From NCBI GenBank assembly GCA_934395135.1, contig CAKRRK010000002.1:62001-126000 (forward strand): DNA of 64,000 nucleotides, in the 5' to 3' direction. A program made the translations under genes and the position numbers. Every line of letters starts with the position of its first letter. Position 1 is the first letter of the stretch. Shown piece after piece: positions 45,679 to 54,980 of this stretch. This DNA comes from an uncultured Eubacteriales bacterium (GTDB lineage: Bacteria > Bacillota > Clostridia > Oscillospirales > Butyricicoccaceae). Under the pieces are notes generated by a model, which was not told where the DNA came from, did no database searches, and saw only the letters and a list, made by a program, of their open reading frames with translations.

Positions 45679-46392
45679 ATGACGGGAAAAGAAATCAAAG
45701 AGGAATTGCTGCGGCGGCAGGATCTGTCCTATCGGGCGTTTCAAAAAAAGCTCCTTCCAACTGTAGCGGAACCCTCCATCATCGGCGTGCGGACGCCGGA
45801 ACTTCGGAAACTGGCGAAAATCCTGGCAACGCAGGAGGAGACGGATACGTTTCTTGGGGATTTACCCCATTCCTATTTTGATGAAAACCAGCTCCATGCA
45901 TTTATTCTTTCGGCAGAAAAAGACTTTGATCGCTGTATATTGCAAATTCAGCGCTTTCTTCCTTATGTGGATAACTGGGCAACCTGCGACCAAATGTCCC
46001 CGAAGGTGTTCCGAAAACACCGCACTGCGCTGCTCCCCTATCTTGAAACCTGGATACATTCAGACAAACCATACACGGTACGCTTTGCCATCGGCATGCT
46101 GATGCAGCATTTTCTGGAGGATGCGTTCGATCTGCGCTATCCTCGTATGGTGGCAGATGTTTCCTCCTCGGAGTACTATGTCAACATGATGCGGGCCTGG
46201 TACTTCGCGACGGCGCTGGCAAAGCAATATCCGGCGGTTTTGTCGTTTCTGGAAAAGAATATGCTGGATCGCTGGACACACAACAAAACCATTCAAAAAT
46301 CCTTGGAAAGCTGCCGCATCGCGCCGGAACAGAAACAGTATTTAAGATCCCTCAAAATCCCGGCGAAGGAAACGCCAACCAAGGATATCTAA
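45679..46392 (+). CDS. DNA alkylation repair protein, AlkD-like HEAT-repeat
   Basis: The 237-residue all-helical protein matches the AlkD family of DNA glycosylases: IGVRTPELRKLAKIL, YVDNWATCDQMSPKVF and VRFAIGMLMQHFL. AlkD enzymes remove alkylated purines without base flipping. ATG 45679 is preceded by a weak GGAGA site; the upstream extension of the frame has no ribosome site. It follows dnaJ by about 100 bases and ends at the terminator near 46480. Confidence 0.85.
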   Translation: MTGKEIKEELLRRQDLSYRAFQKKLLPTVAEPSIIGVRTPELRKLAKILATQEETDTFLGDLPHSYFDENQLHAFILSAEKDFDRCILQIQRFLPYVDNWATCDQMSPKVFRKHRTALLPYLETWIHSDKPYTVRFAIGMLMQHFLEDAFDLRYPRMVADVSSSEYYVNMMRAWYFATALAKQYPAVLSFLEKNMLDRWTHNKTIQKSLESCRIAPEQKQYLRSLKIPAKETPTKDI

Positions 46393-46459
46393 AAAACGCT
46401 TGGATGTTCTGCCCGGATGTCCGTATGGACAGGAATCCTCCGCATTTTTCTGTACTGCA

Positions 46460-46498
46460 AACCAGCATCCCTTATTTTCACTGGGATGCTGGTTTTTT
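46460..46498 (+). terminator. Terminator after the AlkD-like gene
   Basis: Arms AACCAGCATCCC (46460-46471) and GGGATGCTGGTT (46483-46494) run into a T6 tract. Confidence 0.85.
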
Positions 46499-46597
46499 GC
46501 GGAATCCTTGTATTTCCTTTGGCCTTTTCTTGCTTTTTTCTTTCAGGAATGATACAATCAATTTGCTTTTTATTTAGAAAGGAGCTGTCTTTATTTT

Positions 46598-47035
46598 ATG
46601 AAATATTCATTTCTTCCCCGCTTTTTCGCCGGTCTTCTTGCTGCTTGTTTGCTGTTTTCTCTTACCGCCTGCGACAGCCAAGAGGACGGCACGCAGCAGA
46701 CTGCCCCTGCACCAGAGGAATTTACTGCGTCTTCTTACGGAGAAGGACAGATCGCCTTTTCCCTGGAGGTCACCGATGCAGACGGCCAAACTGCCGCCTA
46801 TACCATCCATACCGAAGAATCCACCGTGGGCGCGGCTCTTTTGGCGCTGGGTATCATCGAGGGCGAATCGTCGGAATTTGGCCTGTATGTAAAAACCGTA
46901 TGCGGAAAAACCCTGGATTATGAGGCTGACGGCTTGTACTGGGCGTTTTATGTGGACGGTGAGTATGCATCTGCCGGCGTAGACCGTACAGAAATTCAAA
47001 GCGGCAGCACCTATGCGTTCTATGCGGAATCCTAA
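46598..47035 (+). CDS. DUF4430 domain lipoprotein
   Basis: The 145-residue secreted protein has a lipoprotein signal (LLFSLTACDSQ, lipidated Cys about residue 25) and one DUF4430 domain (about 53-143: FSLEVTDADGQTAAYTIHTEESTVGAALLALGII, YWAFYVDGEYASAGVDRTEIQSGSTYAFYA). DUF4430 resembles the C-terminal domain of vertebrate transcobalamin/intrinsic factor. It overlaps the ECF S-component gene by 23 bases, so it is probably the substrate-capturing partner of that transporter. GGAGC precedes the ATG. Confidence 0.85.
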   Translation: MKYSFLPRFFAGLLAACLLFSLTACDSQEDGTQQTAPAPEEFTASSYGEGQIAFSLEVTDADGQTAAYTIHTEESTVGAALLALGIIEGESSEFGLYVKTVCGKTLDYEADGLYWAFYVDGEYASAGVDRTEIQSGSTYAFYAES

Positions 47036-47561
47036 TAGACCAGCCTTGCGGCTGCCCCTCCGGGAACTGGTTCTTTTTTCCATGCTGGGCACCTTGATGT
47101 TTTGCTCCAAACTGATCACCGAAGCCCTGCCCAATATCCACCTGTTGGCAATGCTGACCATGGTATACACCCTGGCTTTCCGCAAAAAAGCGCTTATTCC
47201 CATCTATATTTTTGTGTTTCTCACCGGGATCTACGCGGGGTTTGCCCCCTGGTGGATTCCCTATTGGTATCTTTGGACCGTGCTTTGGGGCGTTACCATG
47301 CTTCTCCCCCGCTCTCTTCCCAAAAAAGCCGCCGCCCCCCTTTATATGGCGGTGTGTGGTTTGCATGGTTTTGCTTATGGTACTCTGTATGCACCGGCAC
47401 AGGCCCTCCTGTTTGGGCTGGATTTTCATGGCATGGTAGCATGGATCATTGCCGGTCTTCCTTGGGATGTGGTGCATGGTATCTCCAATCTTGTCACCGG
47501 TTCTTTGATTGTGCCGCTTTCTGCCGCTTTGCTCCGCTGCGGAAAAGTCCTTCAAAAATAG
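47013..47561 (+). CDS. ECF transporter S component
   Basis: The 182-residue protein has five or six hydrophobic helices and the general character of an energy-coupling-factor substrate subunit (LRELVLFSMLGTLMFCSKLI, DVVHGISNLVTGSLIVPLSAALL). ATG 47013 and ATG 47022 are both possible; both lie inside the DUF4430 gene. The ATPase and T subunits are not in the window. Partnership with DUF4430 suggests uptake of a vitamin or corrinoid-like compound; the substrate is not shown. Confidence 0.75.
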   Translation: MRSMRNPNRPALRLPLRELVLFSMLGTLMFCSKLITEALPNIHLLAMLTMVYTLAFRKKALIPIYIFVFLTGIYAGFAPWWIPYWYLWTVLWGVTMLLPRSLPKKAAAPLYMAVCGLHGFAYGTLYAPAQALLFGLDFHGMVAWIIAGLPWDVVHGISNLVTGSLIVPLSAALLRCGKVLQK

Positions 47562-47566
47562 CATTG

Positions 47567-47601
47567 AAAAAAGGTATCGCAAACCAAGCGATACCTTTTT
47601 T
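47567..47601. terminator. Bidirectional terminator between ECF S gene and cyclase gene
   Basis: A 14-bp stem AAAAAAGGTATCGC / GCGATACCTTTTTT with a 7-base loop, flanked by convergent genes. Confidence 0.85.
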
Positions 47602-47620
47602 GATGGAAAACCCCATAAAT

Positions 47621-48268
47621 TTATTTGTTAAAGTCAATCAACACTGCCCGCACAGGGGAACCTTCCGCAGCGGTAACCTTCAGCGGCAGCGCGGCAATGA
47701 AATAGTTTCCCGGCTTGATGTCCCGGCTGAAATACAACCCTTCAATAATGGCCATACCGGCGCCCAATACCGGCTGGTGGGCATGACGTTCCGCCTCCAC
47801 GCCTTCTTTGGTTCCGCCTTCAATGGACAAATAGTCGATTCCAATGGTCTTTACCCCACAGTCTGCCAGATACTGCCCTGCTTCATAGTCAAATCCGACA
47901 AATCCCAGATGAAACGGCGCTTCATCCGATTCCTCGCTGTTCTTGGTCTTTACCAACAAAATCTCGCCTTTCTGTGGCTGATATGGTTCCAAATCCGCCT
48001 TTGTAATAATGTCTTTGTCGGCAATCTCAATCAGCCGACACTCGCCGCAATAACAGGAAAGATCCATTTCATCCAACTTTTTGCCGTCCTCAATCCAGTG
48101 ATAAGGAGAGTCCACATGCGTGCCCTGATGGGATCCGATCAAAATGGATGTCAGGTTCACAAGATCGCCGTCCGCTACCCGCTTCAGGGTATTGAATTTG
48201 AATGGTTCATCTCCCGGGAATGCCGCTGCGCCTTCAAAAATCCTTCTGGAGCAATCATAAAGTTTCAT
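47621..48268 (-). CDS. Cyclase-family metal-dependent hydrolase
   Basis: The 215-residue protein has the family metal motif GSHQGTHVDSPYHW and the second conserved region TIGIDYLSIEGG. It is shorter than the operon member at 16379-17170 and closer to kynurenine formamidase-type enzymes (KLYDCSRRIFEGAAAFPGDEP at the N-terminus). GGAGG precedes the ATG. No pathway neighbour indicates its substrate. Confidence 0.85.
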   Translation of the reverse strand: MKLYDCSRRIFEGAAAFPGDEPFKFNTLKRVADGDLVNLTSILIGSHQGTHVDSPYHWIEDGKKLDEMDLSCYCGECRLIEIADKDIITKADLEPYQPQKGEILLVKTKNSEESDEAPFHLGFVGFDYEAGQYLADCGVKTIGIDYLSIEGGTKEGVEAERHAHQPVLGAGMAIIEGLYFSRDIKPGNYFIAALPLKVTAAEGSPVRAVLIDFNK

Positions 48269-48343
48269 GGTGTTTTTCCTCCTTTTTTATCTTCATCATA
48301 CCGCTTTCAACCGCAGTAATCTATCTGTTTTATGCTGTTGTCT

Positions 48344-48805
48344 TTATATTTTCCGCTTTTTTCTTTCCCGTAGTTGTTTAAAAAAATCCTGCAAAATGCA
48401 TTGACACTTCTCTTCCAGTATGCCGGGCGTTATTTCCGGCCGATGATTAAATCCCTGCTCAAACAGGTTGATGCGGCTGCCGCAAGCGCCGGCTTTTTCA
48501 TCCCGTGCTCCATAATACAGCCGCCGTATCCTGGCGTTGAGGATGGCGCCGGCACACATAGGGCACGGCTCCAGGGTCACATACATATCGCACCGGTGCA
48601 GCCGCCATCCGCCCAAGGTCCGACAGGCTTTGTGAATAGCCTCCATCTCTGCATGGCATAACGCATCTTTTTTGGTTTCCCTGCGGTTTCTACCCCGTCC
48701 GACAATCTTTCCGTCGCAAACAATTACACACCCCACCGGCACCTCGCCTTCGTCTCCGGCGCGTTTTGCCAGCTTCAGGGCCTCTTTCATATACCGTTCT
48801 TCCAT
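48344..48805 (-). CDS. tadA: tRNA-specific adenosine deaminase
   Basis: The 153-residue enzyme has the cytidine-deaminase-fold zinc motifs CHAEMEAI and PCPMCAGAI. The N-terminal KEALKLAKRAGDEGEVPVGCVIV matches TadA. It makes inosine at the wobble position of tRNA-Arg(ACG). It abuts the CPBP gene with one base between. Confidence 0.92.
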   Translation of the reverse strand: MEERYMKEALKLAKRAGDEGEVPVGCVIVCDGKIVGRGRNRRETKKDALCHAEMEAIHKACRTLGGWRLHRCDMYVTLEPCPMCAGAILNARIRRLYYGARDEKAGACGSRINLFEQGFNHRPEITPGILEEKCQCILQDFFKQLRERKKRKI

Positions 48806-48806
48806 A

Positions 48807-49787
48807 TCAGAGCACCTGCAAATTCAGCACCGCTTTGACCACCAGCACCGCCATCATAAGGACAAAAGGCAAGGAAGTGATATACCCGAGCACAGACGGC
48901 GCTGCTTTTCCTGCCCTGGCCGGCCGGAAAAAAGCCGTTTCCCCGGAACGTCCCCACACAAACAGAAGGATCGCAAACGCACTGCACGCAAGACTTATAC
49001 CGTTGACCAGCATATTTATGCGAAAAACCTGCTGCGCCGGCAAAAAATAGGTAACGTAATTGACAAAAAAATAAACACTGTTAATCACCGCATGCCCTAC
49101 TACCGCCGGCAGAATGGTGTCATATTTTTCCCGCAGAAACCCCGCGAATATACCGAACAGCAAGGCCAGCGGAATGGTGGTAAAACTAGTGTGCGCCAGC
49201 GCAAACACAATCGCCGCAACCAAAACGGAACACACTGTACCCGCCGACCGTGAGGCCTCTTTGAAAACATAGCCCCGGAAGCAAAGCTCTTCCGCCAAAG
49301 GCGGCAAAATGGCAATGCTCAAAAATTGCAGCACGGCGGCCGCCGGACTCCCCGGATAAGCATATTCGCTGCCGGCTAAATCCGTCAGCCCACAGGCGTT
49401 AAACCCCGCTTCCATCAGGCCCGCCACGGCACTGGCTGCAAAGGAAATCAGAAAACAGGCAAAAATTGTAAACAGGTATGCTTTCGCCGGCGCCCGGCCT
49501 GTGCCAAAAAGCTCTTTCAGCGAAAACTTCCGCAGTTTTGCCATCAGCATATATGGCAAAAACACGACCGCTATATACAATACCATATTCAGCAGAAGCC
49601 CGCCAGCGCTGGTTTCCAGCCATGCGCTGTCAAACAGCGCCGGACCGGCGGAAGGCACAAACAGCTGCACCAGGATCACATAGGCCGTCATCAGCAGAGA
49701 TACGGCAAGGCTCGCCAAACAGTGCGCGCCTGCCGCAAATCCGATGAAGTTGGCATTGCTGCGAACCCGCTTTGTGGGTGATTCCAA
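48807..49787 (-). CDS. CPBP-family intramembrane metalloprotease
   Basis: The 326-residue membrane protein has about eight helices and the CPBP/CAAX motifs: EELCFRGYVF (EExxxR), FALAHTSF and VVGHAVINS. In bacteria these proteins act in bacteriocin immunity, processing of prenylated or membrane substrates, or unknown roles. The start is a TTG at 49787 following GGAGGTG. It forms a pair with tadA. Confidence 0.85.
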   Translation of the reverse strand: MESPTKRVRSNANFIGFAAGAHCLASLAVSLLMTAYVILVQLFVPSAGPALFDSAWLETSAGGLLLNMVLYIAVVFLPYMLMAKLRKFSLKELFGTGRAPAKAYLFTIFACFLISFAASAVAGLMEAGFNACGLTDLAGSEYAYPGSPAAAVLQFLSIAILPPLAEELCFRGYVFKEASRSAGTVCSVLVAAIVFALAHTSFTTIPLALLFGIFAGFLREKYDTILPAVVGHAVINSVYFFVNYVTYFLPAQQVFRINMLVNGISLACSAFAILLFVWGRSGETAFFRPARAGKAAPSVLGYITSLPFVLMMAVLVVKAVLNLQVL

Positions 49788-49809
49788 ACGTCCGCACCTC
49801 CAGAACTTA

Positions 49810-50670
49810 TTATTTCTGTACCGTCACCACATGGGGATATGCAAAATCCACATTGCTGGCATCGACGGCTTTTTTTATAGTATATAACAAATCACACTTC
49901 ATATCAAATGCCGTGGCCTGGTCCTTTGCCCAGAGATGCGCCCGCAGAATGACAGCGCTCTCCCCAAGTTCCACTACCTTAACCGATACCGCCGGCTTTC
50001 CCTGTTCTCCTTCGACGCGGGTGTCAATAAAATCTTTGTGCTTTGCAACTTCCCTGCAGATGATCTCCATCGCCTCGTCTACCGAGGATTCATAGGTAAT
50101 CCCAATTTCCAAAAACAGGCAGACCTTCGTGTCCGCATAGTTGGCATTTTCCAAAATCTCCGCGCTCATTTTGCTGTTTGGCACAATCAGCCGCTTGTTT
50201 TCCGGCGTCCGAAGCGCCGTATGCCGCAGGGTGATATCCTCCACCACTCCGGTGATATTATTGCCCACAAATCGCACCACATCGCCGATGGCAAACGGTT
50301 TAAAACTCAGAATGACAAATCCGCTGACCACATTGCTCAGCGCGTCCTGCGCTGCAAACCCGACAATCAGCGCCGCAATCCCGCTGCCGGCAAGAATCCG
50401 GTCAAATCCAGCCTTCAGCGGCTCCACGCTGTAAATGATCAGCGTCGCCGCGGCAATATAGACCACAGCAATCACAATGTACCTGGCAAAGGAAAGATAG
50501 GTTACATTACCTTTTCCGCTGTCTTTGGCCAAACGGATGGTCCGCTGAAAGCTGGCGTTGACAAGTCTGCGTACAAGGAGCATCAGCAGGATGACCACCG
50601 CAATGAATACCAGCTTGGGCACAGCGGTTCCCGGATCCCATGTGAAATAGCTCGTAAAAAAATTTTTCAT
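49810..50670 (-). CDS. Small-conductance mechanosensitive channel (MscS family)
   Basis: The 286-residue protein has three N-terminal helices, the pore-lining TM3 (GSGIAALIVGFAAQDALSNVVSGFVIL) and the beta domain (FAIGDVVRFVGNNITGVVEDITLRHTALRTPENKRLIVPNS). It gates solute efflux under osmotic downshift together with MscL at 19675. Confidence 0.9.
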   Translation of the reverse strand: MKNFFTSYFTWDPGTAVPKLVFIAVVILLMLLVRRLVNASFQRTIRLAKDSGKGNVTYLSFARYIVIAVVYIAAATLIIYSVEPLKAGFDRILAGSGIAALIVGFAAQDALSNVVSGFVILSFKPFAIGDVVRFVGNNITGVVEDITLRHTALRTPENKRLIVPNSKMSAEILENANYADTKVCLFLEIGITYESSVDEAMEIICREVAKHKDFIDTRVEGEQGKPAVSVKVVELGESAVILRAHLWAKDQATAFDMKCDLLYTIKKAVDASNVDFAYPHVVTVQK

Positions 50671-50747
50671 TCTGCCTCCCGGTTTTACAAAGGAAGGGGT
50701 AAAATCAAATTTTACCCCTTGCCGCTTTCTCTATCCATCTTCCAATA

Positions 50748-52187
50748 TTAATACGCAATGCCCCAAATCACCATATGCTTCGCCGGTTTGCCGCATACGG
50801 GGCAGACGTCGGAAATGTGTTCCTGCTCAAACGGAATGCAGCGGGACGGCATGCCGGTTTCTTCTTTGATGGTTTCTTCGCAAGCCCGGTCGCCGCACCA
50901 CATCGCTTTGATAAATCCTGTGTGCTGCGCCAAGATTTCCTTCATTTCCGCCACAGAAGTTGCCTGATAGGTATGATCTTCCCGGTTTTTCAGTGCCTTC
51001 TGATACAGCGCCTTCTGAATATCCTCCAGAAGTGCCGGCACTGCCGCCTGCAGTTCCTCAAACTTTACAACCGTTTTTTCCCGGCTGTCCCGGCGCACCA
51101 GTACGCATTGCCCGTTTTCAATGTCCCGCGGACCTACTTCCAGCCGGACCGGAACGCCCTTCATTTCGTATTCCGCAAATTTCCATCCCGGTGACTTTTC
51201 CGAAACATCAATCTTTGCCCGCACGCCAAAGGAGCGGACGTGTTCCAGCAGTTCCGTTGCCTTTTCTATCACACCCGGCTTGTTTTGCGCCACCGGAATC
51301 ACCATCAACTGAACCGGCGCGATCTTCGGCGGGAGCACCAATCCTTCGTTGTCGCCATGCGTCATAATAATGCCGCCGATAAGACGGGTGGATACCCCCC
51401 AGGAGGTCTGGTGCATATATTGCAGCTGGTTGTTTTTGTCTGTATACTGCATATCAAACGCCCGGGCAAATCCGTCGCCAAAGTAATGGGAGGTTCCGGA
51501 CTGCAGCGCTTTGCCGTCATGCATCATGGCCTCAATGGTATAAGTTTCCACCGCGCCGGCAAACCGTTCTTTTTCGGTTTTCTGGCCCTTAACCACCGGC
51601 ATGGCAAGATACTCTTCCGCAAACGCGGTGTAGGTTTCCAGCATTCGCTGGGTTTCTTCCCGGGCTTCCGCTTCCGTTGCATGTACGGTGTGCCCCTCCT
51701 GCCACCAAAATTCCCGGGAGCGGAGGAATGGACGGGTCGTTTTCTCCCACCGCACCACAGAGCACCACTGATTATACAGCTTCGGCAGGTCTCTCCAGCT
51801 TTTTACAATTTTGGAATAATGCTCGCAGAACAGCGTTTCGGACGTAGGCCGCACACACAGCCGTTCCTCCAGCGGTTCGCTACCGCCATACGTCACCCAG
51901 GCAACCTCCGGTGCAAACCCCTCCACATGGTCCTTTTCCTTCTGCAGCAGGGATTCCGGAATAAAGATGGGCATTGCCACGTTTTCATGGCCCAGTTCCT
52001 TAAACATCCCATCCAAAATGCTCTGAATGTTTTCCCAGATGGCCTGTGCATACGGCCGCATAATCACACAGCCTTTTACGCTGGAATAGTCAATGAGTTC
52101 TGCCTTTTTTACAATATCGGTGTACCATTTGGCAAAATCTACATCCATCGACGTGATTTCCGATACCATTTTTTTATTGTCAGCCAT
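50748..52187 (-). CDS. proS: Prolyl-tRNA synthetase, archaeal/eukaryal type (ProS type 3)
   Basis: The 479-residue class II synthetase has [12 protein letters not shown] (motif 2 region), [15 protein letters not shown] and [20 protein letters not shown] (motif 3). The C-terminal zinc-binding extension ends in Tyr (IWGIAY). It lacks the internal editing insertion of bacterial-type enzymes. The stand-alone deacylase at 866-1417 can supply editing in trans. It follows thrS by 27 bases and probably shares its transcript. Confidence 0.95.
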   Translation of the reverse strand: MADNKKMVSEITSMDVDFAKWYTDIVKKAELIDYSSVKGCVIMRPYAQAIWENIQSILDGMFKELGHENVAMPIFIPESLLQKEKDHVEGFAPEVAWVTYGGSEPLEERLCVRPTSETLFCEHYSKIVKSWRDLPKLYNQWCSVVRWEKTTRPFLRSREFWWQEGHTVHATEAEAREETQRMLETYTAFAEEYLAMPVVKGQKTEKERFAGAVETYTIEAMMHDGKALQSGTSHYFGDGFARAFDMQYTDKNNQLQYMHQTSWGVSTRLIGGIIMTHGDNEGLVLPPKIAPVQLMVIPVAQNKPGVIEKATELLEHVRSFGVRAKIDVSEKSPGWKFAEYEMKGVPVRLEVGPRDIENGQCVLVRRDSREKTVVKFEELQAAVPALLEDIQKALYQKALKNREDHTYQATSVAEMKEILAQHTGFIKAMWCGDRACEETIKEETGMPSRCIPFEQEHISDVCPVCGKPAKHMVIWGIAY

Positions 52188-52214
52188 ATTGTTATCACCT
52201 TTACTATCATTTTT

Positions 52215-54158
52215 TTATTTCATTTTTGCATCTTCCTCAAGATGTAGCATTTGCAGCAGCTCTTCCAGAGTCATCTGTGTCGTTTCCCCGGTCTTGCGGG
52301 ATCGGACGGACACCAGGCCCGCAGCTTCGTCTTTGTCGCCCAAAACCACTGCGTACGGCACTTTTTCAATCTGCGCTTCCCGGATCTTATATCCCACCTT
52401 TTCCGATCGTTCATCCAGTTCTGCCCGGAATCCATTGTTCCGCAGCGCTTTTAACACCCCTTCCGCATAGGAAAGCGTCCGGTCCGTTACCGGGATAATG
52501 CGTATCTGCTCCGGTGAAATCCAAAGAGGCAGCGCGCCGGCGTATTTTTCCAGCATATACGCAAGCGTTCGCTCATAACAGCCAAGAGACGTCCGATGGA
52601 TGATATACGGCGTTTTCTTTTCTCCGTCTTTGTCCACATATTCCATCCCAAATTTTTTTGCCAGAAGCATATCAATCTGAATCGTAACCAGCGTATCCTC
52701 CTTGCCAAATACATTCTTATACTGAATGTCCAGCTTCGGGCCATAAAACGCCGCTTCGTCTATGCCGATTTCATACGGTACCCCCAAATGATCCAAAATT
52801 CGGCCCATAGTGTCCTGTGCAATTTTCCACTGTTCCGCCGTACCTTCGTATTTGTTGTTGGGGTTTTTCGGATCCCACTGCGAGAACCGGAATGTGCAGT
52901 CTTCCAGCAGACCGACGGTCCCCAGAAAATATTTGGCCAGTTCCAGACAGTCCTTAAATTCTTCTTCCAGCTGTTCCGGCCGGAGCACCAGATGCCCTTC
53001 GGAAATGGTAAACTGCCGCACCCGAATCAGTCCATGCATCTCGCCGGAATCTTCGTTTCGGAACAGCGTAGAAGTTTCTCCAAACCGCATAGGAAGGTCC
53101 CGGTAAGAACGCATCCGGTTCAGATAGACTTGATACTGGAATGGACATGTCATAGGCCGCAAAGCAAAACATTCTTTGGTTTCATCTTCCGGATCGCCTA
53201 TCACAAACATACCGTCCAGATAATGATCCCAATGACCGGATACCCGGTACAAATCCCGTTTCGCCATCAGCGGTGTCTTGGTCAAAAGATAGCCATGCTT
53301 TTGTTCTGTGTCTTCCACCCAGCGCTGCAGCAGTTGAATGACCCTTGCGCCCTTGGGCAGAAGAATGGGCAGGCCCTGTCCTACATAGTCCACCGTTGTA
53401 AAATATTCCAGTTCCCGGCCGATTTTATTGTGATCCCGTTTTTTCGCTTCTTCCAACGCCGCAAGATGAGCCTCCAGCTCCGCGTTTTTCAAAAACGCCG
53501 TCCCGTAAATCCGCTGCAGCATTTTGCGATTGGAATCTCCCCGCCAATAAGCGCCGGTGCAGGAAGTCAGCTTGCATGCCTTCACTTTCGAGGTATCAAA
53601 CAAATGCGGACCGGCGCAAAGATCCACAAAATCCCCCTGCCGGTACAGTGTAATCAGCGCATCCTCCGGCAAATCCTCGATGAGTTCCACTTTGTATGGT
53701 TCCCCCATATCCCGGAACATCCGGATGGCTTCCTCCCGCGGAATTTCCTCCCGTACCAACGGAATGGCTTCCTTGACAATTTTCTTCATTTCCCCCTGTA
53801 TCTTTTCCAGATCTTCCGGGGTAAAGGTGTGCTCCGTATCAAAGTCATAATAAAACCCATCGTCAATCGCCGGGCCAATGGCAAGCTTTGCATCCGGATA
53901 CAGGCGCTTTACCGCCTGCGCCAGGATATGGGACGCTGTATGGCGGAAAATCCATCGTCCGTCTGAATCATCAAACGTTAAAATGCCAAGACTGCAGTCC
54001 TTTGTCAGCGGCGTGGAAAGATCACAGCGCTGTCCGTCGATCGAAGCGCCCAGCGCCGCCCGGGCAAGCCCCGGTGAAATGCGTTTCGCCACGTCGTAGC
54101 AGTTTGTCCCTTCTTCTACCGCCAAGACCGTTCCGTCCTTGAGCGTAATGTTCAGCAT
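52215..54158 (-). CDS. thrS: Threonyl-tRNA synthetase
   Basis: The 647-residue enzyme has the N-terminal TGS domain (LNITLKDGTVLAVEEGTNCYDVA) and the editing domain with HTASHILAQAVKRL. The class II core follows (RVSGHWDHYLDGMF, MTCPFQYQVY, HRTSLGCYERTLAYMLEKYAG), then the anticodon-binding domain. ATG 54158 has GGAGAGG upstream; the longer frame extends into the T-box leader. A T-box riboswitch controls it. Confidence 0.97.
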   Translation of the reverse strand: MLNITLKDGTVLAVEEGTNCYDVAKRISPGLARAALGASIDGQRCDLSTPLTKDCSLGILTFDDSDGRWIFRHTASHILAQAVKRLYPDAKLAIGPAIDDGFYYDFDTEHTFTPEDLEKIQGEMKKIVKEAIPLVREEIPREEAIRMFRDMGEPYKVELIEDLPEDALITLYRQGDFVDLCAGPHLFDTSKVKACKLTSCTGAYWRGDSNRKMLQRIYGTAFLKNAELEAHLAALEEAKKRDHNKIGRELEYFTTVDYVGQGLPILLPKGARVIQLLQRWVEDTEQKHGYLLTKTPLMAKRDLYRVSGHWDHYLDGMFVIGDPEDETKECFALRPMTCPFQYQVYLNRMRSYRDLPMRFGETSTLFRNEDSGEMHGLIRVRQFTISEGHLVLRPEQLEEEFKDCLELAKYFLGTVGLLEDCTFRFSQWDPKNPNNKYEGTAEQWKIAQDTMGRILDHLGVPYEIGIDEAAFYGPKLDIQYKNVFGKEDTLVTIQIDMLLAKKFGMEYVDKDGEKKTPYIIHRTSLGCYERTLAYMLEKYAGALPLWISPEQIRIIPVTDRTLSYAEGVLKALRNNGFRAELDERSEKVGYKIREAQIEKVPYAVVLGDKDEAAGLVSVRSRKTGETTQMTLEELLQMLHLEEDAKMK

Positions 54159-54199
54159 AAAAACCTCTCCTTTGTCTATGATAAAATAATTTTCAAGTA

Positions 54200-54445
54200 C
54201 AAAAAAGCCCACCCCTGTTATCTTCAGGGGTGAGCTTTGTCAAACCCACGGTTCCACCCTGCTTGCAAAATCGCTTTTGCCGCTCGGAAGTCTGTAACGC
54301 AAACCACGCGCCGCGGGATACTGTCTTTCCCCCGCGGGGCTTGGGAACCGGTCATGCTCCTGGCAGCTTCAGCGCCGCTTTCAGCCTTGTCGGCGCCTCT
54401 CTTTGGAATGCCCTTGCAGCATGGTTTCCCTCATTGCCTGTTTTC
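54200..54445 (-). promoter_or_regulatory. T-box riboswitch of thrS
   Basis: Leftward AGGGTGGAACCGT (54260-54248) is a near-consensus T-box sequence that pairs with uncharged tRNA. It is followed by a terminator hairpin (AGCTCACCCCTG / CAGGGGTGGGCT, 54236-54206) with a T-run. The specifier loop was not resolved with certainty; an ACC triplet lies in the upstream stem region. Low charged tRNA-Thr should allow readthrough into thrS-proS. Confidence 0.88.
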
Positions 54446-54459
54446 GAAAGAATAAGATC

Positions 54460-54488
54460 ATTTTATACTGATTCTTTTCATTTGTCAA
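54460..54488 (-). promoter_or_regulatory. Promoter of the thrS T-box transcript
   Basis: Leftward TTGACA (54488-54483), 17 bases and TAAAAT (54465-54460), just before the T-box leader. Confidence 0.75.
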
Positions 54489-54674
54489 CGATTCATCCCG
54501 TTTTTTTGCAAAAATCCCCGGAAAACAAGCAACAATGCGCACGTTTCCGTCTGTACGCAGATTGCCGTTTCGGATTTTTTGGCATACCGGCGGCCAAACA
54601 GCCGGCTCCATACCCTTGACAAGCATTTCTTTGTCTGGTATCCTCTGAATATCTATGGAGAAAGGACGCAGGAT

Positions 54675-54980
54675 ATGAAACCATACATCCCTTACGAAAA
54701 GCTGTCCAAAAAACAGCAGCGCATCCAAAACGCAGCCAAACGCGGCAGTTGGAATGGCCTTAACCCGGTAACGCGCAAAAGCAAAAACCGGAAAATCTAT
54801 CACCGAAAAAGAGCGCAGAATTGGAAGAACGACTTCGATTCTGCGCTCTTTTTATTGCAGCTGCCCATTTTTCTCCATAGTCTTTGGCGGCGCTTTGGTC
54901 AAACTTCGTACCCATTTGTGCTGCCGGAAATTGCAGTAAATAAAATTCGGTACGCATTTCAAAAGCTGATCCAGTTTTAA
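54675..54980 (+). CDS. Small basic protein of unknown function
   Basis: The first 50 residues (MKPYIPYEKLSKKQQRIQNA, then NGLNPVTRKSKNRKIYHRKR) look like a genuine basic protein of a type seen in Clostridia. GGAGAAAGGACGCAGGAT precedes ATG 54675. The frame then runs through the MATE terminator hairpin and 129 bases antisense to the MATE gene, so the true C-terminus (101 residues in all) is suspicious. Function unknown. Confidence 0.5.
   Translation: MKPYIPYEKLSKKQQRIQNAAKRGSWNGLNPVTRKSKNRKIYHRKRAQNWKNDFDSALFLLQLPIFLHSLWRRFGQTSYPFVLPEIAVNKIRYAFQKLIQF
54806..54853 (-). terminator. Terminator of the MATE gene
   Basis: A 16-bp stem AAAAAGAGCGCAGAAT / ATTCTGCGCTCTTTTT overlaps the MATE stop codon; the loop can pair further (GAAG / CTTC). 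It lies inside the small basic protein frame on the other strand. Confidence 0.7.

Noticed and set aside
46393..46597. Possible riboswitch before the DUF4430/ECF pair
   Set aside because: Only a terminator hairpin for the upstream gene is seen; no cobalamin-box or other conserved aptamer sequence recognised.
54241..54480. Plus-strand open frames over the T-box leader
   Set aside because: Explained by the minus-strand T-box and its terminator; no ribosome site or family match.
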